The notes under the pieces: generated by a model
Database searches by the model: none
Told to the model about the DNA's origin: nothing
Seen by the model: only the letters and a program-made list of their open reading frames with translations
Assembly (NCBI GenBank): GCA_004322215.1
Contig: SCSM01000011.1
Coordinates: forward strand, 514,697 to 578,696
From: Bacteroidota bacterium
Lineage (GTDB): Bacteria; Bacteroidota; Ignavibacteria; Kapaibacteriales; UBA2268
Reading direction: 5' to 3'
DNA length: 64,000 nt
Part shown: piece after piece, positions 18,869 to 27,200 of the stretch
Numbering within the stretch: position 1 is the stretch's first letter
Layout: each line of letters starts with the position of its first letter
Program-made: the position numbers and the translations under genes

Positions 18869-19201
18869 ATGTCTAAAAAAATTCGTTCAAAATGGAAACC
18901 TTATACCATAACTTATATCAAAGAACATGAATCAGATAATTTAGGTATATATGAAATCGCTAATCAGAATAAACAAACCTTAGATTATGGTCAAGGTAAA
19001 GTAAGGACAAGATTAATTGACCAGAATCCCAATAATGCCCACACAAATAAAGAGACTGTATGGACAGGCAAATTTTATCGTTCTCAATATACAAGAAGCA
19101 AATTGAGTTCAAAACAAAGAGAACGAGGTTTGCAAAAGAGATATAAAAAAGAACATAAAGGCAAATTGCCACCTAAAAATAAAAGATTAGGAGACTTATA
19201 A
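18869..19201 (+). CDS. GIY-YIG-like small basic protein
   Basis: The protein has 110 residues. LGIYEIANQNKQTLDYGQGKVRTRL contains the GIY strand and a YGQG strand followed by the Arg-rich helix. Further on, a SKQRERGLQKRYKKEHKGKLP helix carries the late Glu, as in small GIY-YIG family proteins. The C-terminus is strongly basic. It is the third GIY-YIG-like product in the transposon and the most complete. It overlaps the convergent gene at 19196 by 6 nt. Confidence 0.65.
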   Translation: MSKKIRSKWKPYTITYIKEHESDNLGIYEIANQNKQTLDYGQGKVRTRLIDQNPNNAHTNKETVWTGKFYRSQYTRSKLSSKQRERGLQKRYKKEHKGKLPPKNKRLGDL

Positions 19202-19450
19202 AAATTTGCTTTTAATTTCGGAAAGACATTCTAATAAAGAATTTCCTGATACACGAATATCATCATATATATCACCTTGACATAATTCCGCCTTATCCCA
19301 CATATTGACATAATATTTATTTTTAACTTTTCTTAAAAAGTAAATATCATATTTTTGTAAAATTGAACCCAATATAATAATAACAGAATCTTTATTACTA
19401 CCAATATTATTTTGAGTGTCTTGCTTTTTATTTTTACTTTTATTAGACAT
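19196..19450 (-). CDS. Small hypothetical protein in transposon
   Basis: 84 residues with a Lys/Asn/Gln-rich start (1-20) and a core YFLRKVKNKYYVNMWDKAELCQGD. Not recognised. A good ribosome site (AAAGGAAAA) precedes the ATG. Two exact copies of the recurrent TTGACATAAT word lie inside its coding sequence, 28 bp apart, and a third 47 bp upstream, so the DNA here may be selected for more than coding. Confidence 0.5.
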   Translation of the reverse strand: MSNKSKNKKQDTQNNIGSNKDSVIIILGSILQKYDIYFLRKVKNKYYVNMWDKAELCQGDIYDDIRVSGNSLLECLSEIKSKFL

Positions 19451-19688
19451 TTTGATTTTCCTTTTGAATAAATTTTCTTATATTTAATATTACAGATTGA
19501 CATAATAATCTCTATAAATTATTTTATAATTTATTATGGCGAACGATTTTTTTGTTTCTCTCTATTATTAAATAAAAAAGTGCCATAACTGACATTATGA
19601 CACCTTATTTTTTTATTATCAAATAAATTTGTTAAATTTAATTGATATATTGAGTAACTATACGATAATATTAGGCATAAAAAAATTT

Positions 19689-19712
19689 TATGTCTAATGG
19701 TATATATGTGCG
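19689..19712 (-). repeat. Right terminal inverted repeat of the cargo transposon
   Basis: Exact reverse complement of 13909-13932 over 24 bp; it ends ...ATATGTGCG directly before TTAATTTT. Confidence 0.9.
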
Positions 19713-19720
19713 TTAATTTT
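19713..19720. repeat. Target-site duplication, right copy
   Basis: TTAATTTT, identical to 13901-13908, directly after the right inverted repeat. Confidence 0.85.
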
Positions 19721-19789
19721 TATTTATTTTGGAAAATAATAACAAATAGTGTATTTTAGTATACATTATTTTGAATATTTTGTAAAATT

Positions 19790-21232
19790 ATGGCAAAGCG
19801 AAGTACATTAATATCAATTTCTGAAGATTTGATAATAAATAGGTTAAGATTTGAAAATCCCTGGTGGATATCTGGCAAAATTGATGATGTTATTAATAAT
19901 TACAAACGCCGACTCTATTTTAATTTGTTTTATCCGTTAGTAGAGGAAACATCTGTTAAACGTGCAGTGGTTCTAATGGGACCAAGGCGTGTTGGGAAAA
20001 CTGTCTTAATGTTACACACTATCCAGCATCTTCTTGAAATCGGTATTGGTAAAAATATAATATGTTATGTCAATATTGAGAATCCAGTTTATAATAATCT
20101 TGGTCTTGAAAAAATTTTTAGTGCAATTAGAAAAGCTACTTCACAAGATACTTTAAGTGGTTGGTTCATTTTTTTTGATGAAATACAATATTTAAAAGAT
20201 TGGGAAATTCATCTTAAAGTATTAGTAGATAGTTTTCCTAATTGCAAATTTATTGTCTCAGGTTCTGCCGCAGCTGCTCTAAAGATGAAAAGCACTGAAA
20301 GCGGAGCAGGAAGATTTACTGATTTTAAATTGCCTCCTTTAACATTTTGTGAATATATTTTTTTGAAAAATCTCGAAAGCCTGATAATTCCAACGGAAAT
20401 CGAATGGAAAAGCAATATATCAAAATTTTATAAGGCAATAGATATTAATGAATTAAATTTACATTTTATTAATTATATTAATTTTGGTGGCTATCCTGAA
20501 GTTATTTTTTCACCCGTCATTCAAACTAATCCTGGACAATACATTAGAAATGATATTATTGATAAAGTATTGTTGAGGGATTTACCAAGTATTTATGGAA
20601 TTCAGGATGTTCAGGAACTGAACTCATTATTTACTATGATAGCATATAATACTGGTAATGAAATATCACTCGATGACCTTAGTAAAGAAAGTGGAGTCGA
20701 AAAACACCTATTAAAAAAATATTTACAATATCTTGAATCTGCTTTTTTAATAAAAATAGTACACCGGGTTGATGAAAATTCAAAAAGATTTAAAAGAGCT
20801 AACAATTTTAAAGTCTACTTGATGAACTCATCTTTGAGAAGTGCATTATTCACACCGATTCAACCTACAGATGATTTAATGGGGCATTTAGTTGAAACTG
20901 CCATTTACTCCCAATGGATGCATAGAGAACGGTTTATTCCATATTATGCAAGATGGCACAAAGGTGAAGTCGATATGATTGATTTGAATGAAAAAAAAAT
21001 GAAGCCGGATTGGGCTTTGGAAATAAAATGGAGCAATCATTTTTTCAATAAACCCGGAGATTTAAAAAGTTTGATTAACTACTGCAGGAAAAACAATGTT
21101 AATTCTGCCTTAATTACCACAATTGATAAAGAAGGAATTATAAATATGAACGACTTAAAATTATATTTTGTTCCTGCTTCAACTTATGCTTATATTGTCG
21201 GAAAAAACACTTTCGATATGAAAATAGTTTGA
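19790..21232 (+). CDS. AAA ATPase with DUF4143 (AAA_14 family)
   Basis: The protein has 480 residues. Walker A is GPRRVGKT at residues 64-71; Walker B is WFIFFDEIQYLKDW, followed by a sensor FIVSGSAAAAL and the GRFTDFKLPPLTFCEY block typical of AAA_14. The C-terminal DUF4143 domain resembles a restriction-endonuclease-like fold (HKGEVDMIDLNE, ALEIKW). These proteins are common and of unknown role; some are thought to act with mobile elements or in stress. It is just outside the right end of the transposon, so it is likely host sequence. Confidence 0.9.
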   Translation: MAKRSTLISISEDLIINRLRFENPWWISGKIDDVINNYKRRLYFNLFYPLVEETSVKRAVVLMGPRRVGKTVLMLHTIQHLLEIGIGKNIICYVNIENPVYNNLGLEKIFSAIRKATSQDTLSGWFIFFDEIQYLKDWEIHLKVLVDSFPNCKFIVSGSAAAALKMKSTESGAGRFTDFKLPPLTFCEYIFLKNLESLIIPTEIEWKSNISKFYKAIDINELNLHFINYINFGGYPEVIFSPVIQTNPGQYIRNDIIDKVLLRDLPSIYGIQDVQELNSLFTMIAYNTGNEISLDDLSKESGVEKHLLKKYLQYLESAFLIKIVHRVDENSKRFKRANNFKVYLMNSSLRSALFTPIQPTDDLMGHLVETAIYSQWMHRERFIPYYARWHKGEVDMIDLNEKKMKPDWALEIKWSNHFFNKPGDLKSLINYCRKNNVNSALITTIDKEGIINMNDLKLYFVPASTYAYIVGKNTFDMKIV

Positions 21233-21272
21233 AAAATGAATTTCAGTATTTTTTATTTTTCTGGGGCTTTAA

Positions 21273-21812
21273 ATGAAAACTTTTTTATTAACCTTATTTT
21301 TAACTATTATATTACTTGCTTGTTCGGAATCTACCGACCCGGTTTACGACAATGATTTCGCAACCATAGACTCCCTCGATTTAAAATCCGCAATTGGTTT
21401 GGCAAATGAATGGAAATTTACAAGGTCTAAAATATCGAGTCATATTACTCCTAACGAACTGATAATAGAGTTCCCTGATGGAAGAAAAATTATTAAGACA
21501 ATTCCCCAAAATGAAAGATATGTTGCGATTGCTCCTTATGCCACAAAAACACATGATTGCAGTACACATTATCCCTCGAGCTGCGACGGTGAACTTAAAG
21601 AACAAAATTTCACTGTAACCGCAAAGGATACAAAAGGTAATTTATTATTTTCCGGGAATCAGACAACGATGAAAAACGGATTCTTCGAATTGTGGTTCCC
21701 CCGCAACTTGACTATAAACCTACATGTAGAATACAATTCACTTACTGCAGATGAAATAATCGGGACATTCGACAACAATAAAACCTGCATAACAACAGTG
21801 ATGTTGAAATAA
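21273..21812 (+). CDS. Small lipoprotein of unknown function
   Basis: 179 residues with a clear lipoprotein signal (LFLTIILLACSES, lipidated Cys17). The mature part is beta-rich with a Cys pair (THDCSTHYPSSCDG) and a late Cys (NNKTCITTV). No family is recognised. It starts 40 bp after the ATPase gene and has a GGGGCTTT ribosome region. It is likely anchored at the outer membrane. Confidence 0.7.
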   Translation: MKTFLLTLFLTIILLACSESTDPVYDNDFATIDSLDLKSAIGLANEWKFTRSKISSHITPNELIIEFPDGRKIIKTIPQNERYVAIAPYATKTHDCSTHYPSSCDGELKEQNFTVTAKDTKGNLLFSGNQTTMKNGFFELWFPRNLTINLHVEYNSLTADEIIGTFDNNKTCITTVMLK

Positions 21813-21948
21813 AGAACAAACCAAAATATAATTTAAAAGAATAATATTTGTAAAAATCCTTATTTTAGTTGAAAATTAGTTGGGACAATTAATTTTATTT
21901 GGTTCGTCTAAAAAACAGTTTTTTTCTTCATAATTTTCAGGGGTATTT

Positions 21949-22530
21949 ATGAATAAGTATTATTCTTATTTTTTTCTTACAGCTATGCTAATAATATTAG
22001 CTTCTTCTTCACTTATTTCATGTCCAGGTACAACATTCGGAGGCCGTTTCAATACTATTTTTCCTTTGGGTGAAGAATCCAAATATACAAAAACCAGTTT
22101 CGGTTTTGATTTGTACGGAGGTTATTCATTCCCTCATTGCCCATTCGAAACAGGTTTGAATATAAGGTATATAAACTGGAGTCCCAAAGATACTTATCCA
22201 GGCCAAACTGTCAGCAATACTTCATGGGACTTCAATGCATACTGCGATTATTTATGGGACGATGATGATGACTGCGACTTTGAACCCTATGGCGGTATCC
22301 AACTCGGCATTCATGATTGGTTCAGTTCATATACATATAATTATGATGGAAATACTCAGACATATAAAGCCAACGGTGGAAATCTTGCCTACGATTTGCA
22401 TATTGGGACATATTATGAATTAAACAAAAACATAAAACTCGACTTAAGATTGGATTATACCGGTTACACAACTAAACCAACCGCTCAAACAGGATTTGGA
22501 GTCGGATTGGGAGCAAAATATATATTTTAA
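21949..22530 (+). CDS. Small outer-membrane beta-barrel protein
   Basis: 193 residues with a signal peptide to about residue 25. Alternating aromatic/hydrophobic strands (FGFDLYGGYSF, FETGLNIRYINW, LDLRLDYTGYTT) end in the terminal aromatic strand GVGLGAKYIF, the pattern of 8-stranded OmpA/OmpW-like barrels. An acidic DDDDDCD loop lies at the middle. No specific role can be given. A GGGGTATTT ribosome site precedes the start. Confidence 0.75.
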   Translation: MNKYYSYFFLTAMLIILASSSLISCPGTTFGGRFNTIFPLGEESKYTKTSFGFDLYGGYSFPHCPFETGLNIRYINWSPKDTYPGQTVSNTSWDFNAYCDYLWDDDDDCDFEPYGGIQLGIHDWFSSYTYNYDGNTQTYKANGGNLAYDLHIGTYYELNKNIKLDLRLDYTGYTTKPTAQTGFGVGLGAKYIF

Positions 22531-22598
22531 TAATAGATTAAGGGACTGTATTAATTAATATTACTCTACAATGCCAAAAACATTTTATCTCAGAAAAA

Positions 22599-22633
22599 AA
22601 ATGGCAAGGTCAAACAAACAGCCTTGCCATTTT
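22599..22633. terminator. Bidirectional intrinsic terminator
   Basis: AATGGCAAGG and CCTTGCCATT form a perfect 10-bp stem with a 12-nt loop, flanked by A-run and T-run. It sits between convergent genes ending at 22530 and 22653 and can serve both. Confidence 0.85.
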
Positions 22634-22652
22634 ATGATTCATCGAATATTTA

Positions 22653-24584
22653 TTAATTCTTACTGAACTTTAAAATTTCATTATTGATTTTAATATAAAA
22701 TAAACCCGAATTCAACTTGCTTATATCAATCCTATTATTCGCATTGCTGCCACTCATCATAAGTTCTCCAACGAGTGAATAAATTGAAAATTCTTTTCCA
22801 ACATAATTTTCATTGCCGAAACGAATCTCATTATCTGCTGGATTGGGATAAAGCGTAAAATTATTATCTACTACCTCATCATCCAGACCAAGTATGTTTG
22901 GTCCAAGTGTCAATTCATCAATGTATAATGCGTTTCCAGCGGTTCCGGGTATCACAACTATTCTTAGTATTACATCCTTCGTTTTATAAGGTTCTAAAGA
23001 AACTTGTATAGGTTTATATTCTGTTGATGCAGGAATATACCAATTGCCATGTATACTAGGATTCCCTGTTTCTTCTGGGGTTATATTAGAAACATCTTCC
23101 CAATTAATCCCACAATCATCTGATAATTGAACCTTTATTTGTGGTTTTGTTCCTCCATAATTATCGTCAGAATATGCATAATAGAAACATAAGTAATGTT
23201 TATTTAATTTAGACAATTCTGCCTCGCCAAATATCATGTAAACTGGCAATCCAGAAACTCCGAAGATAGAATGCAAGGCAAATCTCAAAGCACCTAACGA
23301 GTTATCTGCACCACAACGGGGACTTGTTATTAAATAAACGTACGGATTCTGATATAAATCAAACATCATATTTTGGGGTACAGCATCATCGAAGTTAGCT
23401 GTAAATAATGAAAAAGCTTTCTGAGTAAATCCTATACCAGAAGCAAATTTAGTATCATTCCTAAAATTCATATCTTTCTGAGTATTACCATTTATATTTT
23501 TAAATCCTTCTATTATTAGACTATAAAGACCATGTGGTGAATACTGTATTTCTCCCCAATCAATTGTTGTTTTTTGATTTGGAGCCAAATTACCGGAAAA
23601 GCTTTTTAAAATTTTATTTCCACCAATTGACACTTCAATATCGAAGTTACTGATATTCTGTGCAGAATTATTCGTTACTTCAACTTTCGGGTTGATTGAT
23701 GAAATACAATAACTAGTCGGATATTCTGTTTTATCTTCAAATCCTAAATCAACCTTTAATGATGGATCGTACTCCACTTCTGTACCTGCACCTGAATATA
23801 TGTTGCTTTGTGTTTCAGATACAAATGCTACAACGTGTAAATTATATAATTCAATATCAAGATTATTTATATTTTGAGGTAATGTGGTAATATATTTCCT
23901 GTACTCATAATGGTCTTTTGTTGTAGTATCGATTGATTCACCAAATGAACCTCCGGAACTTATGGCCATTCTTAATACATGATTATGCCTGTATTTACCA
24001 TCAATATTCCAGTTTGTTGGATTATAATTTCCATAATCGGATTGAGGTCCTAATATATTATCCTGTGTTAAAAATACTGATAGATAATTCCTTAGCTCGG
24101 GACTGTTGCTTGTATAATAAATCTCAACTTCAGTGGTAAGCTCCCTTGTACTGAAATCAACATGTGATTTCACTGCAACATTAACAGGCGAGTTCTGATT
24201 CAAAATTCCACTTGCAATATTAGTCCATTCATCTCTATTTTTTGCCCAAGGTGTCGTACTTCTATTTACTGAACCTGCTGGATAGCCCTGAAGACCTGAT
24301 GCCCCATCAATCGGTGTACCTACTGTAGTTCTCAAATCCGGTTCTCCTGCGCCGGGCTTAGCATATCCCCCTGCATGTATATTAACGAGGAATACTCTTC
24401 CTGGATTATCTTCTACTAATTGATTTGCAATTTTATGTCCGTCAGGACAATATCCGCAATGTATCCCTGTGAATTCTTCGAGTATGACATTTCGCTTCTC
24501 GACCTGTGTGCTCACCCACTGCTGGGCATTTGCCTGGGAATATATTAAACCCAAGCAAAAAATAATCGTAAAAAACTTTTTCAT
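22653..24584 (-). CDS. Omp28-related secreted protein with T9SS sorting domain
   Basis: This 643-residue protein has a signal peptide (1-20). Residues ~30-260 match the Omp28-related family: VILEEFTGIHCGYCPDG, with a thioredoxin-like CGYC, then VFLVNIHAGGYA and GYPAGSVNR. The middle contains a CARDB-like beta domain and a MAM/jellyroll-like segment. The C-terminal ~75 residues (FTLYPNPADNEIRFG to GLFYIKINNEI) are a T9SS type A sorting domain. The CxxC may give redox or metal-binding activity, but its substrate is unknown. The product is probably cell-surface. Confidence 0.85.
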   Translation of the reverse strand: MKKFFTIIFCLGLIYSQANAQQWVSTQVEKRNVILEEFTGIHCGYCPDGHKIANQLVEDNPGRVFLVNIHAGGYAKPGAGEPDLRTTVGTPIDGASGLQGYPAGSVNRSTTPWAKNRDEWTNIASGILNQNSPVNVAVKSHVDFSTRELTTEVEIYYTSNSPELRNYLSVFLTQDNILGPQSDYGNYNPTNWNIDGKYRHNHVLRMAISSGGSFGESIDTTTKDHYEYRKYITTLPQNINNLDIELYNLHVVAFVSETQSNIYSGAGTEVEYDPSLKVDLGFEDKTEYPTSYCISSINPKVEVTNNSAQNISNFDIEVSIGGNKILKSFSGNLAPNQKTTIDWGEIQYSPHGLYSLIIEGFKNINGNTQKDMNFRNDTKFASGIGFTQKAFSLFTANFDDAVPQNMMFDLYQNPYVYLITSPRCGADNSLGALRFALHSIFGVSGLPVYMIFGEAELSKLNKHYLCFYYAYSDDNYGGTKPQIKVQLSDDCGINWEDVSNITPEETGNPSIHGNWYIPASTEYKPIQVSLEPYKTKDVILRIVVIPGTAGNALYIDELTLGPNILGLDDEVVDNNFTLYPNPADNEIRFGNENYVGKEFSIYSLVGELMMSGSNANNRIDISKLNSGLFYIKINNEILKFSKN

Positions 24585-24858
24585 AAAACTCCCTAAAAAG
24601 TTATATAAACATTAATTAATTTCATTTTTTAATTGTTTTAAAATGATTTCAATTATTTTTCAGTTGCTGAAGTATTTAAAATTTCAAGTATGTATATTTA
24701 AATTCAGGTTTTGTTCTTTTTTTAAATATTACTTTACCAAAATACTTAATTTTATATGTTAAAAATAATTAATTTCTTATAAGAAAAAAAATTATTATTA
24801 TAAATTAAAATCATTTTACATCATCAAATATATAAACGAAATAATCTTATGATTAATT

Positions 24859-26130
24859 TTACTCGATTTCCACATATAATTTCTTCCCTTTTGTTTCGGG
24901 AAAAGTCCAAATCCAAATACCCGTTAATATTGCAAACAGTGCTGCAAGACTAATACCGCCAGACAACCCGTATCTCACTGCCACTAAAGAGATTACAACA
25001 GGTGTAAAAAACTGAATTCCACGTGCGAGATTGAAAGCGGAACCCATCGCAGTACTTCGAATTTTTGTGGGGAACAATTCCGAAAACAAAGGTCCATACC
25101 CTCCAAACATTCCCGTACCAAATCCGACAAGAAACATGAAAATCAATATTACAAAAGGATTAACGGCGATTACATCCCACATCAATGTTATCATTACCAA
25201 GCCAACTGCCATAATGAATGAATAAATCGTATATGCCGGTCTTCTTCCTGTTTTGTCCGATACGAATCCAAATGTTGAATAACCGATTAATCCGCCAAGT
25301 TGAGTTACCAATAGCCACAGAGTTGACTTTGCTATTGGCATATTTCTTTGCTGATGCAGATAACCCGGCAGCCAGGAATAGGTAAACCAATAAGCCGACA
25401 TATCAAATATTGCCAGCACCAAAGCCAGGATGAATAGCTTTCTGTATTGCTTAGAGAATAATATTTTCAATTTATTTTCGGTTTCGGATTTCTTCCCATC
25501 ATCTTTTTTTAAAGATGCAATTTTCTTTCTTTCAGCCCACAAATCCGATTCGGGTAAACTTTTACGAATGAATATCACAATTATAGCAGGCAGAATAGAA
25601 ATGAAAAAACAAGCCCTCCATCCGATTACCGGTTCTATATATCCTCCAACAACCGCTGCAATAGCAATCCCAATCGGTGCTCCTGTCTGCATGAATGCTC
25701 CAAACCTTCCTCTCATTTTTGCTGGAAATGTTTCACCGATATAGGTCTGTCCAGTTGCCCATTCACCACCTACGCCAAGCCCCGTAATAATCCTGAAAAT
25801 AAGTAGTAATTCCAAACTCGGAGCTAATCCCGACAGAAAAGTACCGATGCTGTAAATCAGAATCGTCATTTGCAGGATTAATTTTCTGCCGAGTTTATCG
25901 CAAAGCCATCCGAATATTACACCACCTATGGCTGTTGCTGCAAGACAGGAACCAAGAATGAATGACAATTGCAAATCGCTGAGATGAAGTTCTTTGCCAA
26001 TCGGCATAAGCAGAAATGTAAATAGCATTAAGTCGTAAAAATCAAATACCCAGCCCGCCCAGCTCATAAATAGAATCTGATAGTGCTGTTTCCCGGGCTT
26101 TTCAGATTCATTAAGAAGAGTTGTCGTCAT
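24859..26130 (-). CDS. MFS transporter, probably organic-acid or sugar proton symporter
   Basis: 423 residues with 12 predicted membrane spans. Signatures are WVFDFYDLMLF in TM1, DKLGRKLIL after TM2, and GGEWATGQTYIGETFPAKMRGR around TM4-5. In the second half, SDKTGRRPAY and ELFPTKIRSTAMG repeat the same features. The layout is that of the sialate/lactate/aromatic-acid type symporters. The substrate cannot be decided. It is divergent from the TetR gene but has its own promoter region. Confidence 0.85.
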   Translation of the reverse strand: MTTTLLNESEKPGKQHYQILFMSWAGWVFDFYDLMLFTFLLMPIGKELHLSDLQLSFILGSCLAATAIGGVIFGWLCDKLGRKLILQMTILIYSIGTFLSGLAPSLELLLIFRIITGLGVGGEWATGQTYIGETFPAKMRGRFGAFMQTGAPIGIAIAAVVGGYIEPVIGWRACFFISILPAIIVIFIRKSLPESDLWAERKKIASLKKDDGKKSETENKLKILFSKQYRKLFILALVLAIFDMSAYWFTYSWLPGYLHQQRNMPIAKSTLWLLVTQLGGLIGYSTFGFVSDKTGRRPAYTIYSFIMAVGLVMITLMWDVIAVNPFVILIFMFLVGFGTGMFGGYGPLFSELFPTKIRSTAMGSAFNLARGIQFFTPVVISLVAVRYGLSGGISLAALFAILTGIWIWTFPETKGKKLYVEIE

Positions 26131-26350
26131 AAGAAATACTTTAAATTATTATGATATTGTAATCTTCTAAATTGAAATTCAATGTTCAATTTAATAAAGC
26201 TTTTGATAAAATCATAATTCAACAAACATAAAAAACACTTTATAGCTAGTAAAAAAATGGGAAGGCATATAAAAGCAATAATCGGAAATTGAGCCGGATA
26301 AATTATTTTGGTTAGAAATAGAAAATTTATTATTATTGCACTTTAAAACG

Positions 26351-26362
26351 GTTTGAGTCGAA
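26351..26362 (-). promoter_or_regulatory. Putative TetR operator near the tetR start
   Basis: On the minus strand this reads TTCGACTCAAAC, matching TTCGACCCAA (26971) and TTCGACTTTAATACG (27148) upstream of the RND gene. It ends 8 bp before the ATG at 26370. Confidence 0.4.
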
Positions 26363-26369
26363 AATATAA

Positions 26370-26954
26370 ATGACAAAAGAAGAAAAAATACGAAATGAAG
26401 TAATAACCGCAGCACAAGGTCTTTTCCAACAGTTCGGTTTTGACAAAACTACGATGGAAGATATTGCTAAATCTATGGGAAAAGGGAAAAGCACACTTTA
26501 TTATTATTATTCAAGTAAGGAAGAAATTTTAGATGAAGTAAAATATAAAGAAGTAAATGATATTTTTACAAAAGTTAAAGATTCTATTGATAAGGTAAAT
26601 TCAGCCGAAGGAAAGATGAGAGCTTACGTATTAACAATGTTTAAAGAAGTAAAAAAGAAAATTAATTTATATAAAATTGTTGCTGGCGAAATTCAAGAAA
26701 ATTATAGAATAATTCATGAATTAAGAAAAAATATTGATTCCATAGAAGTTAATATCTTGAGAGACATACTTGTTTTTGGAGCCAAAAACAAAGAATTTAA
26801 TATTAATGAAAAAGATGCAGAAGGAATGGCATATTTAATAGTTAGTTCTTTCAGAGGAATGGAAATAGACTTGCTGATTGAAAAAAAAATACCGAAATGG
26901 GAAAGCAGAGTGGAAATAATGTTAGATATTTTATTTAAAGGATTAATAAAATAA
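26370..26954 (+). CDS. TetR/AcrR-family transcriptional repressor
   Basis: 194 residues. The HTH is complete at residues 10-57: ITAAQGLFQQFGFDKTTMEDIAKSMGKGKSTLYYYYSSKEEIL. The C-terminal ligand-binding domain is helical and diverse. It is followed 247 bp later by an RND transporter, a LolA-like protein and a DUF1302-like protein on the same strand, the usual company of a lipid-export operon regulator. Matching TTCGAC words upstream of both tetR and the RND gene suggest autoregulation and control of the operon. Confidence 0.9.
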   Translation: MTKEEKIRNEVITAAQGLFQQFGFDKTTMEDIAKSMGKGKSTLYYYYSSKEEILDEVKYKEVNDIFTKVKDSIDKVNSAEGKMRAYVLTMFKEVKKKINLYKIVAGEIQENYRIIHELRKNIDSIEVNILRDILVFGAKNKEFNINEKDAEGMAYLIVSSFRGMEIDLLIEKKIPKWESRVEIMLDILFKGLIK

Positions 26955-26970
26955 AAATTTTTTTTAATAA

Positions 26971-27162
26971 TTCGACCCAAATACGAAATATGTTTTAATA
27001 TATAATATTATTACATCGTTGTAATGTGTCATTCCCGAGTATACGGGAATCAATAAATGATGTTGTATCAAAAGATTATCGCTTTTGTTGGAATGACATT
27101 CAATCTATACATTGTTGGAATTATTTAATAATGTTTTTTATAACAAATTCGACTTTAATACG
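26971..27162 (+). promoter_or_regulatory. Two TTCGAC operator-like words upstream of the RND operon
   Basis: TTCGACCCAAATACG starts at 26971 and TTCGACTTTAATACG spans 27148-27162; the second is followed by the palindrome AATACGTATT. They flank the spacer before the RND gene and match the word before tetR. Confidence 0.4.
27027..27098. repeat. Imperfect inverted-repeat element (TGTCATTCC ... GGAATGACA)
   Basis: TGTCATTCC (27027-27035) and GGAATGACA (27090-27098) bracket about 54 bp that include CCCG...CGGG. Such GTCATTCCCG palindromes are dispersed in many genomes. Only one copy was seen here. Confidence 0.5.
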
Positions 27163-27200
27163 TATTTAGTACAAATGTTCAATTATAAAATATACAAATT

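Larger units (their letters stand above)
17944..19506 (+). repeat. Recurrent TTGACATAAT decamer inside the transposon
   Basis: Exact copies are at 17944, 18816, 19277, 19305 and 19497, all on the plus strand. Near-copies are at 14359 (TTGACATAGA) and 13985 (TTGGCATAAT). Two copies lie inside the small gene 19196-19450; the others are intergenic. Five copies in 1.6 kb is far more than base composition predicts. They may be transposase or regulator sites, or promoter -35 boxes. Confidence 0.6.
13909..19712. mobile_element. IS1595-family cargo transposon with 24-bp TIRs and 8-bp TSD
   Basis: The ends are perfect 24-bp inverted repeats (13909-13932 and 19689-19712; outer end CGCACATATATACC). Both are bounded by the same 8-bp word TTAATTTT. 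Shared subterminal words (TTTATGC, GTATAGT) occur inside both ends. The 5.8-kb interior is more AT-rich than its flanks and carries one transposase (16957-17925) with intact DDE-type residues. Around it sit ten other genes: a 65-codon ORF, three GIY-YIG-like proteins, an unknown/XRE-ImmA operon, a Uma2-like protein and unknown small genes. The insertion lies between the terminator of the heme operon and an AAA ATPase gene. Perfect ends and an undamaged duplication suggest recent movement. Confidence 0.9.
19451..19789. other. Right-end region of transposon and spacer
   Basis: No gene is seen. The stretch holds one TTGACATAAT copy (19497), a GCCATAACTGACATTATGACACC block near 19582 with internal mirror-like words, the right inverted repeat (19689-19712) and the target duplication. 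Confidence 0.6.
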
